A stretch of 64,000 nucleotides of DNA, taken from Bacteroidia bacterium. Lineage in GTDB: Bacteria; Bacteroidota; Bacteroidia; J057. The stretch's first letter is position 1. Every line of letters starts with the position of its first letter. The notes beneath the pieces were generated by a model, which was not told the origin of the DNA, searched no databases, and was given only the letters and a program-made list of their open reading frames with translations. The stretch spans positions 1,054,001-1,118,000 of the forward strand of contig JAWKNO010000003.1 in the NCBI GenBank assembly GCA_041391665.1, read 5' to 3'. Positions 46,180-54,649 of this stretch are shown here, piece after piece. A program made the position numbers and the translations under genes.

Positions 46180-47064
46180 ATGACGAAATCAATTATTTCC
46201 TTTTTAACAATCCTTCTTGGATTAACCATTCTAATTGTTACCGCCTGTAATAAAGATGTCCCTTGCATCGAAACCATTTGGTACGAAGATGCAGATGGTG
46301 ATGGGTTAGGCAATCCAAATATAAGTAGTGTGTCATGTGACCAGCCAGATGGCTTCGTGGCAGATAATACCGACCAAAATGATACGGGTATTGCCAGCAC
46401 GCCTCTTTCTGCCTTTGATGAATTCAATCCTGATGCCGTAACAATTTCATTTGATGGCAATGAAGTTAGCATCGTTTCAAAAGGAACACCCGATCATACT
46501 TCTCCTTATTGGGCAAGTACTCATCCATTACATATTGAACAGACCTTTGGTGATCATACTACTCCAGGTTTTATTGTGGAAGGAAGTTTTACGGTGACTC
46601 TCCCTCTCTATCCTCAGTTAGCTTCCTCAAGTTCTGCAACGGGGCTGGGTCCCATTGGTATTTCAGTTCACGGACCTCCCATTTTTAATGACGAAGAAGG
46701 TCCCAACAGGCCTTTTGATTTGCCAACAGCGACAGGACTTGATTATGCGGGTGCTCACAACGGTCCTGGTGGATATCACTATCACTTAGAAGCTGCTGAT
46801 GTGCCGGAAAACACAAACTTATCGTTTGATGACGAGAAGTTGGTCGGAATTATGGCAGATGGTTTTTTAATCTATGGTAGAAAATGTAATTCCACTAGCG
46901 ACCACCCTACCGATTTAGATGCATCCGGAGGACACGTATCATCCACTCAACACAGTGATGGGGCAGAATTTTACCATTATCATATTATCAACGAATTCTA
47001 CATCAACTCTTATATCATCTTGTTTGGGGGTGATTTGCAAGGCACACCGAATAGCATTTTATAA
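46180..47064 (+). CDS. YHYH-domain lipoprotein
   Basis: 294 aa with a lipobox (LIVTAC). After an Asp-rich DADGDGLGNP segment (calcium-loop-like), the YHYH domain contains its naming motifs, GGYHYHLEAADVPE near 190 and EFYHYHIINEFYINSYI near 262. It ends in FGGDLQGTPN. The His pairs suggest metal binding, possibly copper, given the SCO gene in the same cassette. The function of the family is not established. Confidence 0.8.
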   Translation: MTKSIISFLTILLGLTILIVTACNKDVPCIETIWYEDADGDGLGNPNISSVSCDQPDGFVADNTDQNDTGIASTPLSAFDEFNPDAVTISFDGNEVSIVSKGTPDHTSPYWASTHPLHIEQTFGDHTTPGFIVEGSFTVTLPLYPQLASSSSATGLGPIGISVHGPPIFNDEEGPNRPFDLPTATGLDYAGAHNGPGGYHYHLEAADVPENTNLSFDDEKLVGIMADGFLIYGRKCNSTSDHPTDLDASGGHVSSTQHSDGAEFYHYHIINEFYINSYIILFGGDLQGTPNSIL

Positions 47065-47202
47065 AGCGGATCTCAATTTCTGGATTGAAAGGAATCATAT
47101 TGAATTAGCAACGTGTAGTTCAAGGTGATTCCTGTTAAATCAGATTGTAAGATTAATTTTTTCTCGCATGGATGAGTCCATTCTTTTTATACCAAAAAAT
47201 AT

Positions 47203-48999
47203 ATGAAAACGAACTTGGTTACATTACTTGTGTTTATCGTATCCTTCTCCGTACACAACCTCGATGCTCAAATCAGCACTCAATGGGGACCGGATGGTTT
47301 TGTAAAAATCGAGGAAGGTTCAGGTGGTTTTTTTGCGACGCTTGACGAAGGTGACCGATTCAGTCGGGATCATGATCAAGCAGGAGACATTAATGGTGAC
47401 GGAATAATTGACTTGGTTGTGGGAGCACGTTCTGATGACGATGGAGCAACTGACGCAGGAGCAGTTTACATTCTCTTTATGAATAATGATGGTACTGTTC
47501 AAAGTAATCAAAAGATTTCTGCCACTCAGGGTGGGTTTACAGAGACCCTTCTCGAAAATAATTTCTTCGGTTATGGAGTTGCAGGAATAGGAGACTATGA
47601 TGGTGATGGTATTCCAGATATTGCTGCTTCCGCACCCGCTTCAACAAATATCGCTTTATACATTATTCATCTTAACAGCAATGGTACGGTTAAGAGTTAT
47701 GTGAAAAATTCTGATATCATGGCTCAGGGGCTTTCAGCCGTGGGCGATCTAAATAATGATGGCCGCATCGATTTAGTGGCCTGTGATCCTGGTTCCGATG
47801 TAGGTGGTACCAATATCGGTGCCTTTAGCATACTTTTCTTGAATGGCAGTTCGCAAGTCAATCCAACACAAACCGTCTTAATCAATCCCGTAAGTGGCGG
47901 ATTAGGTTCAGGTCTTATGGCGGGGGATCAATTTGGCGGAAGAGAAGTGGCTATGCTGGGGGATATAGACAATGATGGCACATTAGAAATGGCTGTTGGA
48001 GCATTTATGTCCGATGGAGGTAAAGGAGCAATTTGGATGCTATCTCTTGATCCAACTAATTTCAATGTGGTTTCAAAACTAAAGATCACAGAAGGAATGA
48101 ATGGATTTGCAGATACTTTAACTACAGGAAGTAATCCGAATGGAACATCGGGTGCAAATTTAGGTATGGGATTATCCAAAGTCGGAGATTTAAATGGAGA
48201 TGGCATTCCAGACTTACTGACAGGCGCAAATCAGCAAAACGAAGGCTGGGGGTATATTTTATACTTAAACTCAGACAAAACAGTGAAGACATATACCAGA
48301 ATAAACAATACAGATGGCGGCTTTGATCTCGATCTTAGTAATGAAGCTCGCTTTTCACGATCTATTTCCTTTATAGGGGATTTGCGCGGTGACGGAACAA
48401 TAGCAGTAAATTATGGTGGAAGAACAGGTGCAGGCAGCACAGGTACTTTGTATCTGTTATTTTTTAAGCCTTGTGAATTCAATCAATATCCCGGGCTTAA
48501 TTTTTGGAGCGGAGGAAATACCTTATACAGCAATTGGACACATACAACACAAACGGTCAGTGACTCTTTGACATTCGAACAATGTACCTTCAAAGCCTTT
48601 GAAACGAACGCTCCCTACCTCACTTATAATTCCGATGACGGAAGATGTATTTGTAAAGACTCTACCGCAACCTTAGCTGCAAGTACGGAATTGAGTACGG
48701 CCTATACAAACGAATGCAATAGCTTCAATGCCACGAATACCACCGATCAAATCATTGAAAAACTGGTGAAGGTGTTCCCAAATCCAACCAGCTCAGAAGT
48801 AGTCCTTGAAATCAATCATGCCGCATTTACTGAGGAGGATCGTTTCAGCCTCTTTTCCGTTCTTGGCAAGCAGATTTATTCTTCCAGAATCTATTCACAG
48901 CAGACCCAACTCAATCTCTCAGACTATCCAAAGGGAGTTTATATTTTGGTCGCCACAGTGAATGGGACTTCGAAAACAGTTAAGATTTTGAAAGACTAA
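47203..48999 (+). CDS. FG-GAP repeat secreted protein with T9SS type A sorting domain
   Basis: 598 aa with a signal peptide (NLDA-Q). At least five integrin-type FG-GAP/VCBS repeats carry calcium loops: GDINGDGIIDLVVGA, GDYDGDGIPDIAAS, GDLNNDGRIDLVA, GDIDNDGTLEMAVGA and GDLNGDGIPDLLTGA. The last 80 residues (KVFPNPTSSEVVLEI to KTVKILKD) are the type IX C-terminal sorting signal. The protein should be exported through SprA and attached to the surface. Confidence 0.88.
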   Translation: MKTNLVTLLVFIVSFSVHNLDAQISTQWGPDGFVKIEEGSGGFFATLDEGDRFSRDHDQAGDINGDGIIDLVVGARSDDDGATDAGAVYILFMNNDGTVQSNQKISATQGGFTETLLENNFFGYGVAGIGDYDGDGIPDIAASAPASTNIALYIIHLNSNGTVKSYVKNSDIMAQGLSAVGDLNNDGRIDLVACDPGSDVGGTNIGAFSILFLNGSSQVNPTQTVLINPVSGGLGSGLMAGDQFGGREVAMLGDIDNDGTLEMAVGAFMSDGGKGAIWMLSLDPTNFNVVSKLKITEGMNGFADTLTTGSNPNGTSGANLGMGLSKVGDLNGDGIPDLLTGANQQNEGWGYILYLNSDKTVKTYTRINNTDGGFDLDLSNEARFSRSISFIGDLRGDGTIAVNYGGRTGAGSTGTLYLLFFKPCEFNQYPGLNFWSGGNTLYSNWTHTTQTVSDSLTFEQCTFKAFETNAPYLTYNSDDGRCICKDSTATLAASTELSTAYTNECNSFNATNTTDQIIEKLVKVFPNPTSSEVVLEINHAAFTEEDRFSLFSVLGKQIYSSRIYSQQTQLNLSDYPKGVYILVATVNGTSKTVKILKD

Positions 49000-49138
49000 G
49001 GAAGCATTGTATGTGTGTTGGCCCATCGCCTGCACCTGAAACTACATTCTTTAATAGAGATCAAATGTATCAACCCAACAGGAATCATCAGAATGTGTTT
49101 AGGGCATACTCGTGATGATTCCTTTTAATTCCCTGAAA

Positions 49139-49771
49139 ATGAAATTTACAATAATAGTCGCAGTTGTCTCATGTATACTCATCACGAGTTGTGCTGAAAA
49201 GAGAAAGGCCACATTTTTACCAACTCATAACTCAAGCGATATCCTGGAAGAAATTGAAATTCCAAATAGGATTGTTGACATTTCTGCCCTTAGCTATGAC
49301 AACAAGAAATCTCTGTATACAATCAATGATGAACTGTACACCGGTTTCGCTGTAAGTTATTATCAGGACAGTACGCTAAAAGAAAAAACAGGCATCGCAA
49401 AAGGGAAAAGACATCATAAAGCCATTCGATGGTATCCTGACGGTCATCTTAAAGAAGTAGCAAACTATCATCAAGGAAAACTTCACGGAGAGAAAAAACT
49501 ATGGTCAACAGACTCCACGCATATCTTAATTACTCACCTAAACTATCATTTGGGAAAAGCGCACGGAGAACAAAAACAATGGTATCCGACTGGTGAGCTT
49601 TATAAAAAATTGAATCTTCATATGGGTATAGAAGAAGGGATTCAACAGGCCTATAGAGAAAACGGTGCTTTGTACGCCAACTATGAAGCAAAAAATGGTC
49701 GAATATTTGGCCTGAAAAAAGCAATGCTTTGCTATGGGTTAGAAGACGAAAACATAAAATATGAAGACTAA
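49139..49771 (+). CDS. MORN/YwqK-like repeat lipoprotein
   Basis: 210 aa from the ATG at 49139, where a lipoprotein leader starts (SCILITSC). Repeats of the YwqK/MORN type follow: TGIAKGKRHHKAIRWYPDGHLKEVANYHQGKLHGEKKLW-like, and GKAHGEQKQWYPTGELYKKLNL. YwqK is often labelled an antitoxin, but most lipoprotein versions have no shown toxin partner and none is seen here. It overlaps the SCO gene by 11 bp. Confidence 0.78.
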   Translation: MKFTIIVAVVSCILITSCAEKRKATFLPTHNSSDILEEIEIPNRIVDISALSYDNKKSLYTINDELYTGFAVSYYQDSTLKEKTGIAKGKRHHKAIRWYPDGHLKEVANYHQGKLHGEKKLWSTDSTHILITHLNYHLGKAHGEQKQWYPTGELYKKLNLHMGIEEGIQQAYRENGALYANYEAKNGRIFGLKKAMLCYGLEDENIKYED

Positions 49772-50414
49772 AATCCTTCCGATATTTTTCCTCATGTGCC
49801 TGGTCGCATGTAGCGAATCCCAGCCAAACAAAAGCAGGGTTGAAGCGCTTCCCTTTTACAATGAGGCGACTTTTACTCCACACTGGATTTCTCCTGATGA
49901 TGAAGCATTAGATACTTTTCATCGCATCTCGCCTTTTGAGCTTATGAACCAGGAAGGAAACATTATCACAGAAAAAACCTTTGAAGGCAAAATTTATGTG
50001 GCAGATTTTTTCTTTACCGTTTGCCCGGGCATCTGTCCTAAAATGACTACCCATATGAAGGAATTGCAGGATGAGTTTTTAGAAGATGAGGATGTGCTGC
50101 TATTATCACATTCTGTCACTCCTGAAAGCGACTCTGTACCCGTTCTCAAACACTATGCGGATGACAAAGGAATTCTCTCTCACAAATGGCACCTGGCTAC
50201 CGGGGCACAACAGGAAATTTATACATTAGGTAGAAAGGATTATTTTGTCGAAGAAGATTTAGGGTTAACTAAAGAAGATGATGATTTCTTGCATACCGAA
50301 AATTTTGTACTGATTGACAAAAACAGACACATCAGAGGCATTTACAATGGTTTAAACAAGACCTCAATCAACCAACTAATTGCCGATATAAAAACATTAA
50401 AGATTGAAAAATGA
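49761..50414 (+). CDS. SCO family copper chaperone (Sco1/SenC)
   Basis: 217 aa with a lipobox (LMCLVAC). The thioredoxin-like domain shows FEGKIYVADFFFTVCPGICPKMT, with the copper-binding CxxxC near residue 91, then SHSVTPESD and a late HTENFVLIDK. SCO proteins deliver copper to cytochrome oxidase or act in thiol redox control. It is the last gene of cassette 4. The next cassette encodes a cytochrome c peroxidase, which suits a periplasmic redox theme. Confidence 0.9.
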   Translation: MKTKILPIFFLMCLVACSESQPNKSRVEALPFYNEATFTPHWISPDDEALDTFHRISPFELMNQEGNIITEKTFEGKIYVADFFFTVCPGICPKMTTHMKELQDEFLEDEDVLLLSHSVTPESDSVPVLKHYADDKGILSHKWHLATGAQQEIYTLGRKDYFVEEDLGLTKEDDDFLHTENFVLIDKNRHIRGIYNGLNKTSINQLIADIKTLKIEK

Positions 50415-50416
50415 CT

Positions 50417-50659
50417 GTTGCTAACGAAGGCAAAAATGTCTGTACTCCCCCCAAAAATTAGGACAGTAAGTTTAGTTTGTTCAAAACCCTTAAATTTACT
50501 GTTATGGGAAGAAGAAAATTCACCTCACAATTCAAGACAAAAGTGGCCTGAAATGGCAGCAATATCAAACGATCTTTTTACCTTTTGCTGTCCTAACAAT
50601 TGGGGTGGGGTCACCATCTGCACCTTCGGCTGGCACGGCGCGTAGCCCGAGCGTTGCAT
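50417..50659 (+). other. attC-like site 4, interrupted by an IS remnant
   Basis: GTTGCTAAC (50417-50425), 2 bp after the SCO stop, is the exact reverse complement of the start of cassette 4 (GTTAGCAAC at 44733). The closing core is GTTGCAT at 50653, whose 10-bp extension GTTGCATGTC is matched exactly at 52017. The interior is broken by a 173-bp IS remnant, so the full stem cannot be rebuilt with confidence. GAAGG / CCTTC may be part of it. Confidence 0.6.
50441..50613 (+). mobile_element. IS3-type remnant (MITE-like, about 173 bp)
   Basis: The ends are imperfect inverted repeats sharing TTAGGACAG and a C-rich tip (TGTACTCCCCCC on the left, TGACCCCACCCC read from the right). Inside, a 15-codon start of an orfA-like frame reads MGRRKFTSQFKTKVA before a stop. 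The rest of the transposase is gone. The family call rests on the tips and that short frame. The exact ends are uncertain by a few bases. Confidence 0.6.
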
Positions 50660-50764
50660 GTCATAATCAAACAGAAGTTAGTCATCCATTTAAAATCAAA
50701 AATTAAACCTTTATTGATTAAGAAAGTCTAATGCATATTATCTATTCAAAAAAAAGTTATCAAT

Positions 50765-52006
50765 ATGTCCAAATACACTTACTTTACTTTCTCTGGTGGT
50801 TTACATTATAAAACCTTATTTGTTCTTACTATTATTATTGTCTCAATTTATTCTTGTAGGAAGGATGATATAGAAAAAATAGACCCCATAGATTTATTGG
50901 TTGATTTAAATCTCCCAGAGGTTCCATTTGATTATGAGAATATTGATTTTCCGAATCATTTTCTAAATAATCCACTTCCCCAAATTCCTTACCGCTTTCA
51001 ATTTGCAGCAATAGAAAGTGATAACACCCCAGTTTCAAATCCTACAACTAATGAGGGAGCATTACTTGGAAGGGTTCTTTTTTATGAAAAAAACTTAAGT
51101 AAAAATGGTACAATCGCTTGTGCTTCATGTCACAAACAAGAAACTGGCTTTTCAGATACGGAAGTATTAAGCATTGGGTTTAATGGAGGTTTAACTAGAA
51201 GGCATTCTATGACCTTAACCAATGCACGGTTTTATGATACTGGAAAATTCTTTTGGGACGAAAGAGCGGAAACATTGGAAGACCAAGTCCTAATGCCAAT
51301 CCAGGATCCCGTTGAAATGGGCTTGACGTTAGATGAACTTGTCCAAATTGTTTCTAACCAACCCTATGCTGCTCCTTTGTTTAAAGAAGCATTTGGAGAT
51401 GAAACTGTTACAGCAGATAGAATTTCTAAAGCCTTGGCTCAATTCGTTAGAAGTTTGGTAAGTATAAATGCTAAATATGATGAAGGCCGTAAATTAGTGA
51501 GTTCACCCTTAGATGATTTTCCAAATTTTACAGCAGAAGAAAATATGGGTAAAGCATTATTCTATTCAACAAATCTAGTCGCTCCATCCTGCCATAGTTG
51601 CCACAGTAGTGAAGCCTTCCTTTCTCCTTTGCTTGCTCCTAATGCAACAACCATTGGCTCCATTAATGGCTTAGATGCCGTATCAACTGTTGATTTGGGT
51701 ATTTTTGAAACAACGGGCGTAAATAATCACCGGGGAAAATTTAAGGTACCATCTCTTAGGAATGTTGCTGTAAGAGCTCCTTATATGCACGATGGACGAT
51801 TTGTAAATTTGGAAGAAGTAATTGAACATTACAGTACTGGAATGCAAAATCACCCAAACACTTTACCTTTTATGAAAGATGCCAATGGAAATATTATTAA
51901 ATACAATTTTACAAATCAAGAAAAAGAAGCATTGATTGCTTTTTTAAATACTTTAACAGACAACCAATTTATAACTGATGAAAAATTCAGCAGCCCTTTT
52001 AAATAA
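50765..52006 (+). CDS. Di-haem cytochrome c peroxidase (MauG/CcpA family)
   Basis: 413 aa with an N-terminal hydrophobic segment and possible lipobox (VSIYSC, near residue 30). Two haem c motifs are present: CASCHK at residue 119 and CHSCH at 276. They are set in the usual contexts GRVLFYEKNLSKNGTIACASCH and GKALFYSTNLVAPSCHSCH, followed by KFKVPSLRNVAVRAPYMHDGRF. It would reduce H2O2 in the periplasm or oxidise a partner protein. It is the only gene of cassette 5. Confidence 0.92.
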   Translation: MSKYTYFTFSGGLHYKTLFVLTIIIVSIYSCRKDDIEKIDPIDLLVDLNLPEVPFDYENIDFPNHFLNNPLPQIPYRFQFAAIESDNTPVSNPTTNEGALLGRVLFYEKNLSKNGTIACASCHKQETGFSDTEVLSIGFNGGLTRRHSMTLTNARFYDTGKFFWDERAETLEDQVLMPIQDPVEMGLTLDELVQIVSNQPYAAPLFKEAFGDETVTADRISKALAQFVRSLVSINAKYDEGRKLVSSPLDDFPNFTAEENMGKALFYSTNLVAPSCHSCHSSEAFLSPLLAPNATTIGSINGLDAVSTVDLGIFETTGVNNHRGKFKVPSLRNVAVRAPYMHDGRFVNLEEVIEHYSTGMQNHPNTLPFMKDANGNIIKYNFTNQEKEALIAFLNTLTDNQFITDEKFSSPFK

Positions 52007-52016
52007 AGGGAAGTAC

Positions 52017-52087
52017 GACATGCAACAATCGATAAAATGACAATAGGCTCCACCTGTCGCCTACCGCATTTATCGGAGACGTTATGG
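52017..52087 (+). other. attC-like site 5
   Basis: A compact site of 71 bp. The opening GACATGCAAC is the exact reverse complement of GTTGCATGTC (50653), the start of its own cassette. Inner arms CGATAAA / TTTATCG and TAGGC / GCCTA pair across a short loop. The core is GTTATGG at 52081. Confidence 0.75.
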
Positions 52088-52121
52088 GCAATAATTTTAG
52101 CCTTGATTTTTCGTAACTACT

Positions 52122-52714
52122 TAGAGCATGTTAGGAAATATAAGTATTTGATCATCAGGTAATTCGGTTTAAAACAATCGAAATATTGGCCCAAATGAGC
52201 CAATATTTGGCCGATCGGAGGGTATGTTCATAGTCTTTGACGATCCTTCGGAAGAAATTTGTCCAGGCAATGGTGCGTTCCACTACCCATCGTTTGGCGA
52301 TCGGCACAAAGCCCTTAGCACTTTCGGGTTTGGAGGCACACTCAAAAATCAACCCTAATTTTTCGGTTTCCGCTGCAAAACTTCCCTGGTAGGATTGATC
52401 ACCCAGGATTTTTTCTAACCGCTCCGAATAGGCCGAAATCTGCCCCAGGAGGCGCTTCCCTTCTGTGCCATCATGGAGATGGGCTGCATGGACTTCCACA
52501 TCAAAAATCCGTACGACCTTCCCGTACCCGATACAAAATCGCATTCACTACACAACGGATCGGCATCGTTCGTTTGCGTTTCCAATCAAAAAATTCCGAT
52601 ATTGACTCCCATTGGGCATCAGTGAGTTCGCTATACTGAGTGGTCATTTTGGTTTTTGTTTGCAAACTCAACCTAATGACCTTTGCCCAATTTTTAAAAT
52701 CTTAACATGCTCTA
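52122..52714 (-). mobile_element. Internally deleted IS5-family element in cassette 6
   Basis: Perfect 12-bp terminal repeats TAGAGCATGTTA / TAACATGCTCTA bound a 593-bp element, shorter than intact members. It lies between attC5 and the remains of attC6, so cassette 6 carries no other gene. The deletion removes the middle of the transposase, and no clear target duplication remains. Confidence 0.82.
52155..52648 (-). pseudogene. IS5-family transposase, internally deleted and out of frame
   Basis: The 5' part (from 52648) reads MTTQYSELTDAQWESISEFF, an N-terminal transposase domain, and stops after about 45 codons. A second frame (52544-52155) resumes with VEVHAAHLHDGTEGKRLLGQ, then the C-terminal RWVVERTIAWTNFFRRIVKDYE, typical of IS5-type DDE ends. 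The first catalytic Asp region is missing between them. It cannot be active. Confidence 0.8.
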
Positions 52715-52715
52715 A

Positions 52716-52748
52716 GCGCCCATACTGCGTTTAGCCGAACCGTTGTGC
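52716..52748 (+). other. attC-like site 6, partial
   Basis: GCGCCCATAC (52716-52725), directly after the IS, nearly matches the reverse complement (TGCCCATAAC) of the start of cassette 6 at 52081. A core GTTGTGC follows at 52742. Only 33 bp remain, so the site appears truncated by the IS event. Confidence 0.45.
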
Positions 52749-52756
52749 GTAATTAT

Positions 52757-54361
52757 ATGAAGACCCTACTCAACATATTGACCTTATTAATTTTGACAGC
52801 AAATTTTGCTAACGGACAGACTATGGACAAAACACTACAAAAGCTAATTAACATTAAACTAATTGAACAAAAACAAGCAAATGACTTTGAAGAACTTCTT
52901 AAAAAAAGTGAGACAAAATCAAACGCTGTGTATTTAACAATTCTCTTTCAATCTGAATACAAAAAATTGACAGGACATTATTCGCAGTTTGGCAGTTATA
53001 TTAGTTTGGGAGAAGAAAAACCTAAACCAGCGGAACAGACCAAAATAAACGAAGAACTCATTCAATATCTTTCAAAGCTTAAATCATGTGACTTAATCAG
53101 TGAAAATCAGTTCACTCATTTCCAATCCAAAGTAAATAATAATGAATTTGTTCATTCACTTCAATTATTACCATCTATAATTGAGCAAGTAGCATTAAAG
53201 GAACATATGAACCCTGAAAAACTCAAAGTATTTGCAGATAAACTCAAAAGCAAAGAAATTGTAAATTCAAAATATGATAGTCTCATTGTCGATATACAAC
53301 AAGAAAAACTACAAAACCCAATTGAATTTTTAAATTACTGCAACAAAGCTGTTATTATTAACGAACAAGATTATCCGACTGCACCAGAGAAATATCTTGA
53401 ATTAATTCACCAAAAAACTGCAAGCATAATTCCCGAATTGGCCTTTACCGATTTTCAGTTTCAAATTGTTCTTGATAGTTCAATTTCAGACAACGATAGT
53501 AAATTCTACGATTTTGTTGTTTCACTAAAATCAAACGGCAAAAAATACAAACAAAAAAGCAATTATCATTTATATAGTCCTAGCAAAAATCAATACTACG
53601 GAAACAAAATAGACCAACAAGAATATTACAAAATATTCAATAAAATCCTTGCTGACTTGCAATCGCCTTACAGACTACACGAAGTAAAAACACATCAAGG
53701 AAATGCGGTAGAATGGAAAGTTTTTGGAATAATAGCATTGACAAAAGAACAAGCTGATTTACTTCACAGTGGGGGCGTTTATTTTACACCAAGCTACGAA
53801 AGCTTTAAAAATAAATTGACGAGCAAAAAAATTGAACAGACAATCGAAGAGTATAAGAAGATTGGATTACTATCACACTTGACAAATGAACAAATTGAAA
53901 AAGCAAAAGAGAAGGTTTCTGAACAAGAGAATAGCAATCTAAATGAAGTGTTAATGGCTTTTCCTGATGTTATTTATATGTTTGACACAGAATTAGGTAA
54001 TCTTGAAGACCCTTACGCTGAATTAATTCGAGAGTACAAGAAAATATCTCACAATGATTTTAATGCAACTGAAATATCGGACAATTTTGACATTGAGAAG
54101 AAAAAGAAAGTTGAATTAAAATTTAAAATTGGAAGTAAGTCGTACAACAAGACACTTAAAATTGAAGATGATTGGATTGATACGGAGTTTTTTAATTTTA
54201 TAAAATCAGTTGTTTCTGAACAAAACTTAACAGGACAGTTTTATGAACTTTATACAGGCGGACAAGAAGCAAGTATTATTTATTTAACACTTGAGCAATA
54301 CAATTATTTAAGAACAAATAAACTTTTAGTATTTGGTGACGAATGGCAGACAGAAGAATAA
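52757..54361 (+). CDS. Secreted hypothetical protein, 534 aa (cassette 7)
   Basis: 534 aa from the ATG at 52757. A signal peptide (LTLLILTANFANG-Q) follows at once. An in-frame GTG at 52745 lies almost at the cassette core. The mature part is rich in Lys, Glu, Asn and helices, with repeated short units of the form LKKSETKSNAVYLTILF, LTKEQADLLHSGGVYF and LTLEQYNYLRTN, which hints at an internal duplication. There are no Cys pairs, membrane helices or known catalytic motifs. It was not recognised. It is the sole gene of cassette 7. Confidence 0.65.
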   Translation: MKTLLNILTLLILTANFANGQTMDKTLQKLINIKLIEQKQANDFEELLKKSETKSNAVYLTILFQSEYKKLTGHYSQFGSYISLGEEKPKPAEQTKINEELIQYLSKLKSCDLISENQFTHFQSKVNNNEFVHSLQLLPSIIEQVALKEHMNPEKLKVFADKLKSKEIVNSKYDSLIVDIQQEKLQNPIEFLNYCNKAVIINEQDYPTAPEKYLELIHQKTASIIPELAFTDFQFQIVLDSSISDNDSKFYDFVVSLKSNGKKYKQKSNYHLYSPSKNQYYGNKIDQQEYYKIFNKILADLQSPYRLHEVKTHQGNAVEWKVFGIIALTKEQADLLHSGGVYFTPSYESFKNKLTSKKIEQTIEEYKKIGLLSHLTNEQIEKAKEKVSEQENSNLNEVLMAFPDVIYMFDTELGNLEDPYAELIREYKKISHNDFNATEISDNFDIEKKKKVELKFKIGSKSYNKTLKIEDDWIDTEFFNFIKSVVSEQNLTGQFYELYTGGQEASIIYLTLEQYNYLRTNKLLVFGDEWQTEE

Positions 54362-54365
54362 TAAC

Positions 54366-54597
54366 TACGCACAACAACCAAGTTTTCCTTACCCGCACAG
54401 CGCCCAGCATGAAAACGCTGTTGTTGCCTTCGACCTCGCTCAGCACAAGCGTAGCTCGCCAGCACAAGCCCGTATCTCCACTGGATAGCCTGGATATATC
54501 TCTGCCAGATACTTGTAAATCTGAGGGAAAGGGGGGATATTCGTAAGAGTCAATAAGGAAATAAACGCTACGCGTAGCGTATATACGGATGTTAGCG
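54366..54597 (+). other. attC-like site 7, composite
   Basis: TACGCACAAC (54366-54375) is the exact reverse complement of GTTGTGCGTA at the start of cassette 7. A compact hairpin follows: ACAACAAC/GTTGTTG and GTTTTC/GAAAAC, ending at 54426. The loop segment CGCCCAGCAT is shared with attC9. Then come a REP-like TTCGACCTCGCTCAG and a dispersed repeat before the next core, GTTAGCG at 54591. It may be two sites or one site with an insertion. Confidence 0.6.
54486..54575. repeat. Dispersed repeat, copy A
   Basis: The stretch GCCAGATACTTGTAAATCTG-AGGGAAAG and following bases resembles 62078-62165. Read on the minus strand both copies give similar peptides (NIPPFPQIYKYLAEIYP versus NIHSFPHISKYLARICP). 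One copy lies in the array and one in the right flank, so it is a host-genome repeat or a decayed small element. Confidence 0.5.
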
Positions 54598-54649
54598 GCA
54601 ACCTTAAACAACGACCGTGTAACAATAAAACTATCATCGAAAAGTGAAA

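Noticed and set aside
49139..49771. YwqK-like gene as part of a toxin-antitoxin pair
   Set aside because: It is a lipoprotein with MORN-like repeats overlapping an SCO gene. No toxin candidate is adjacent.
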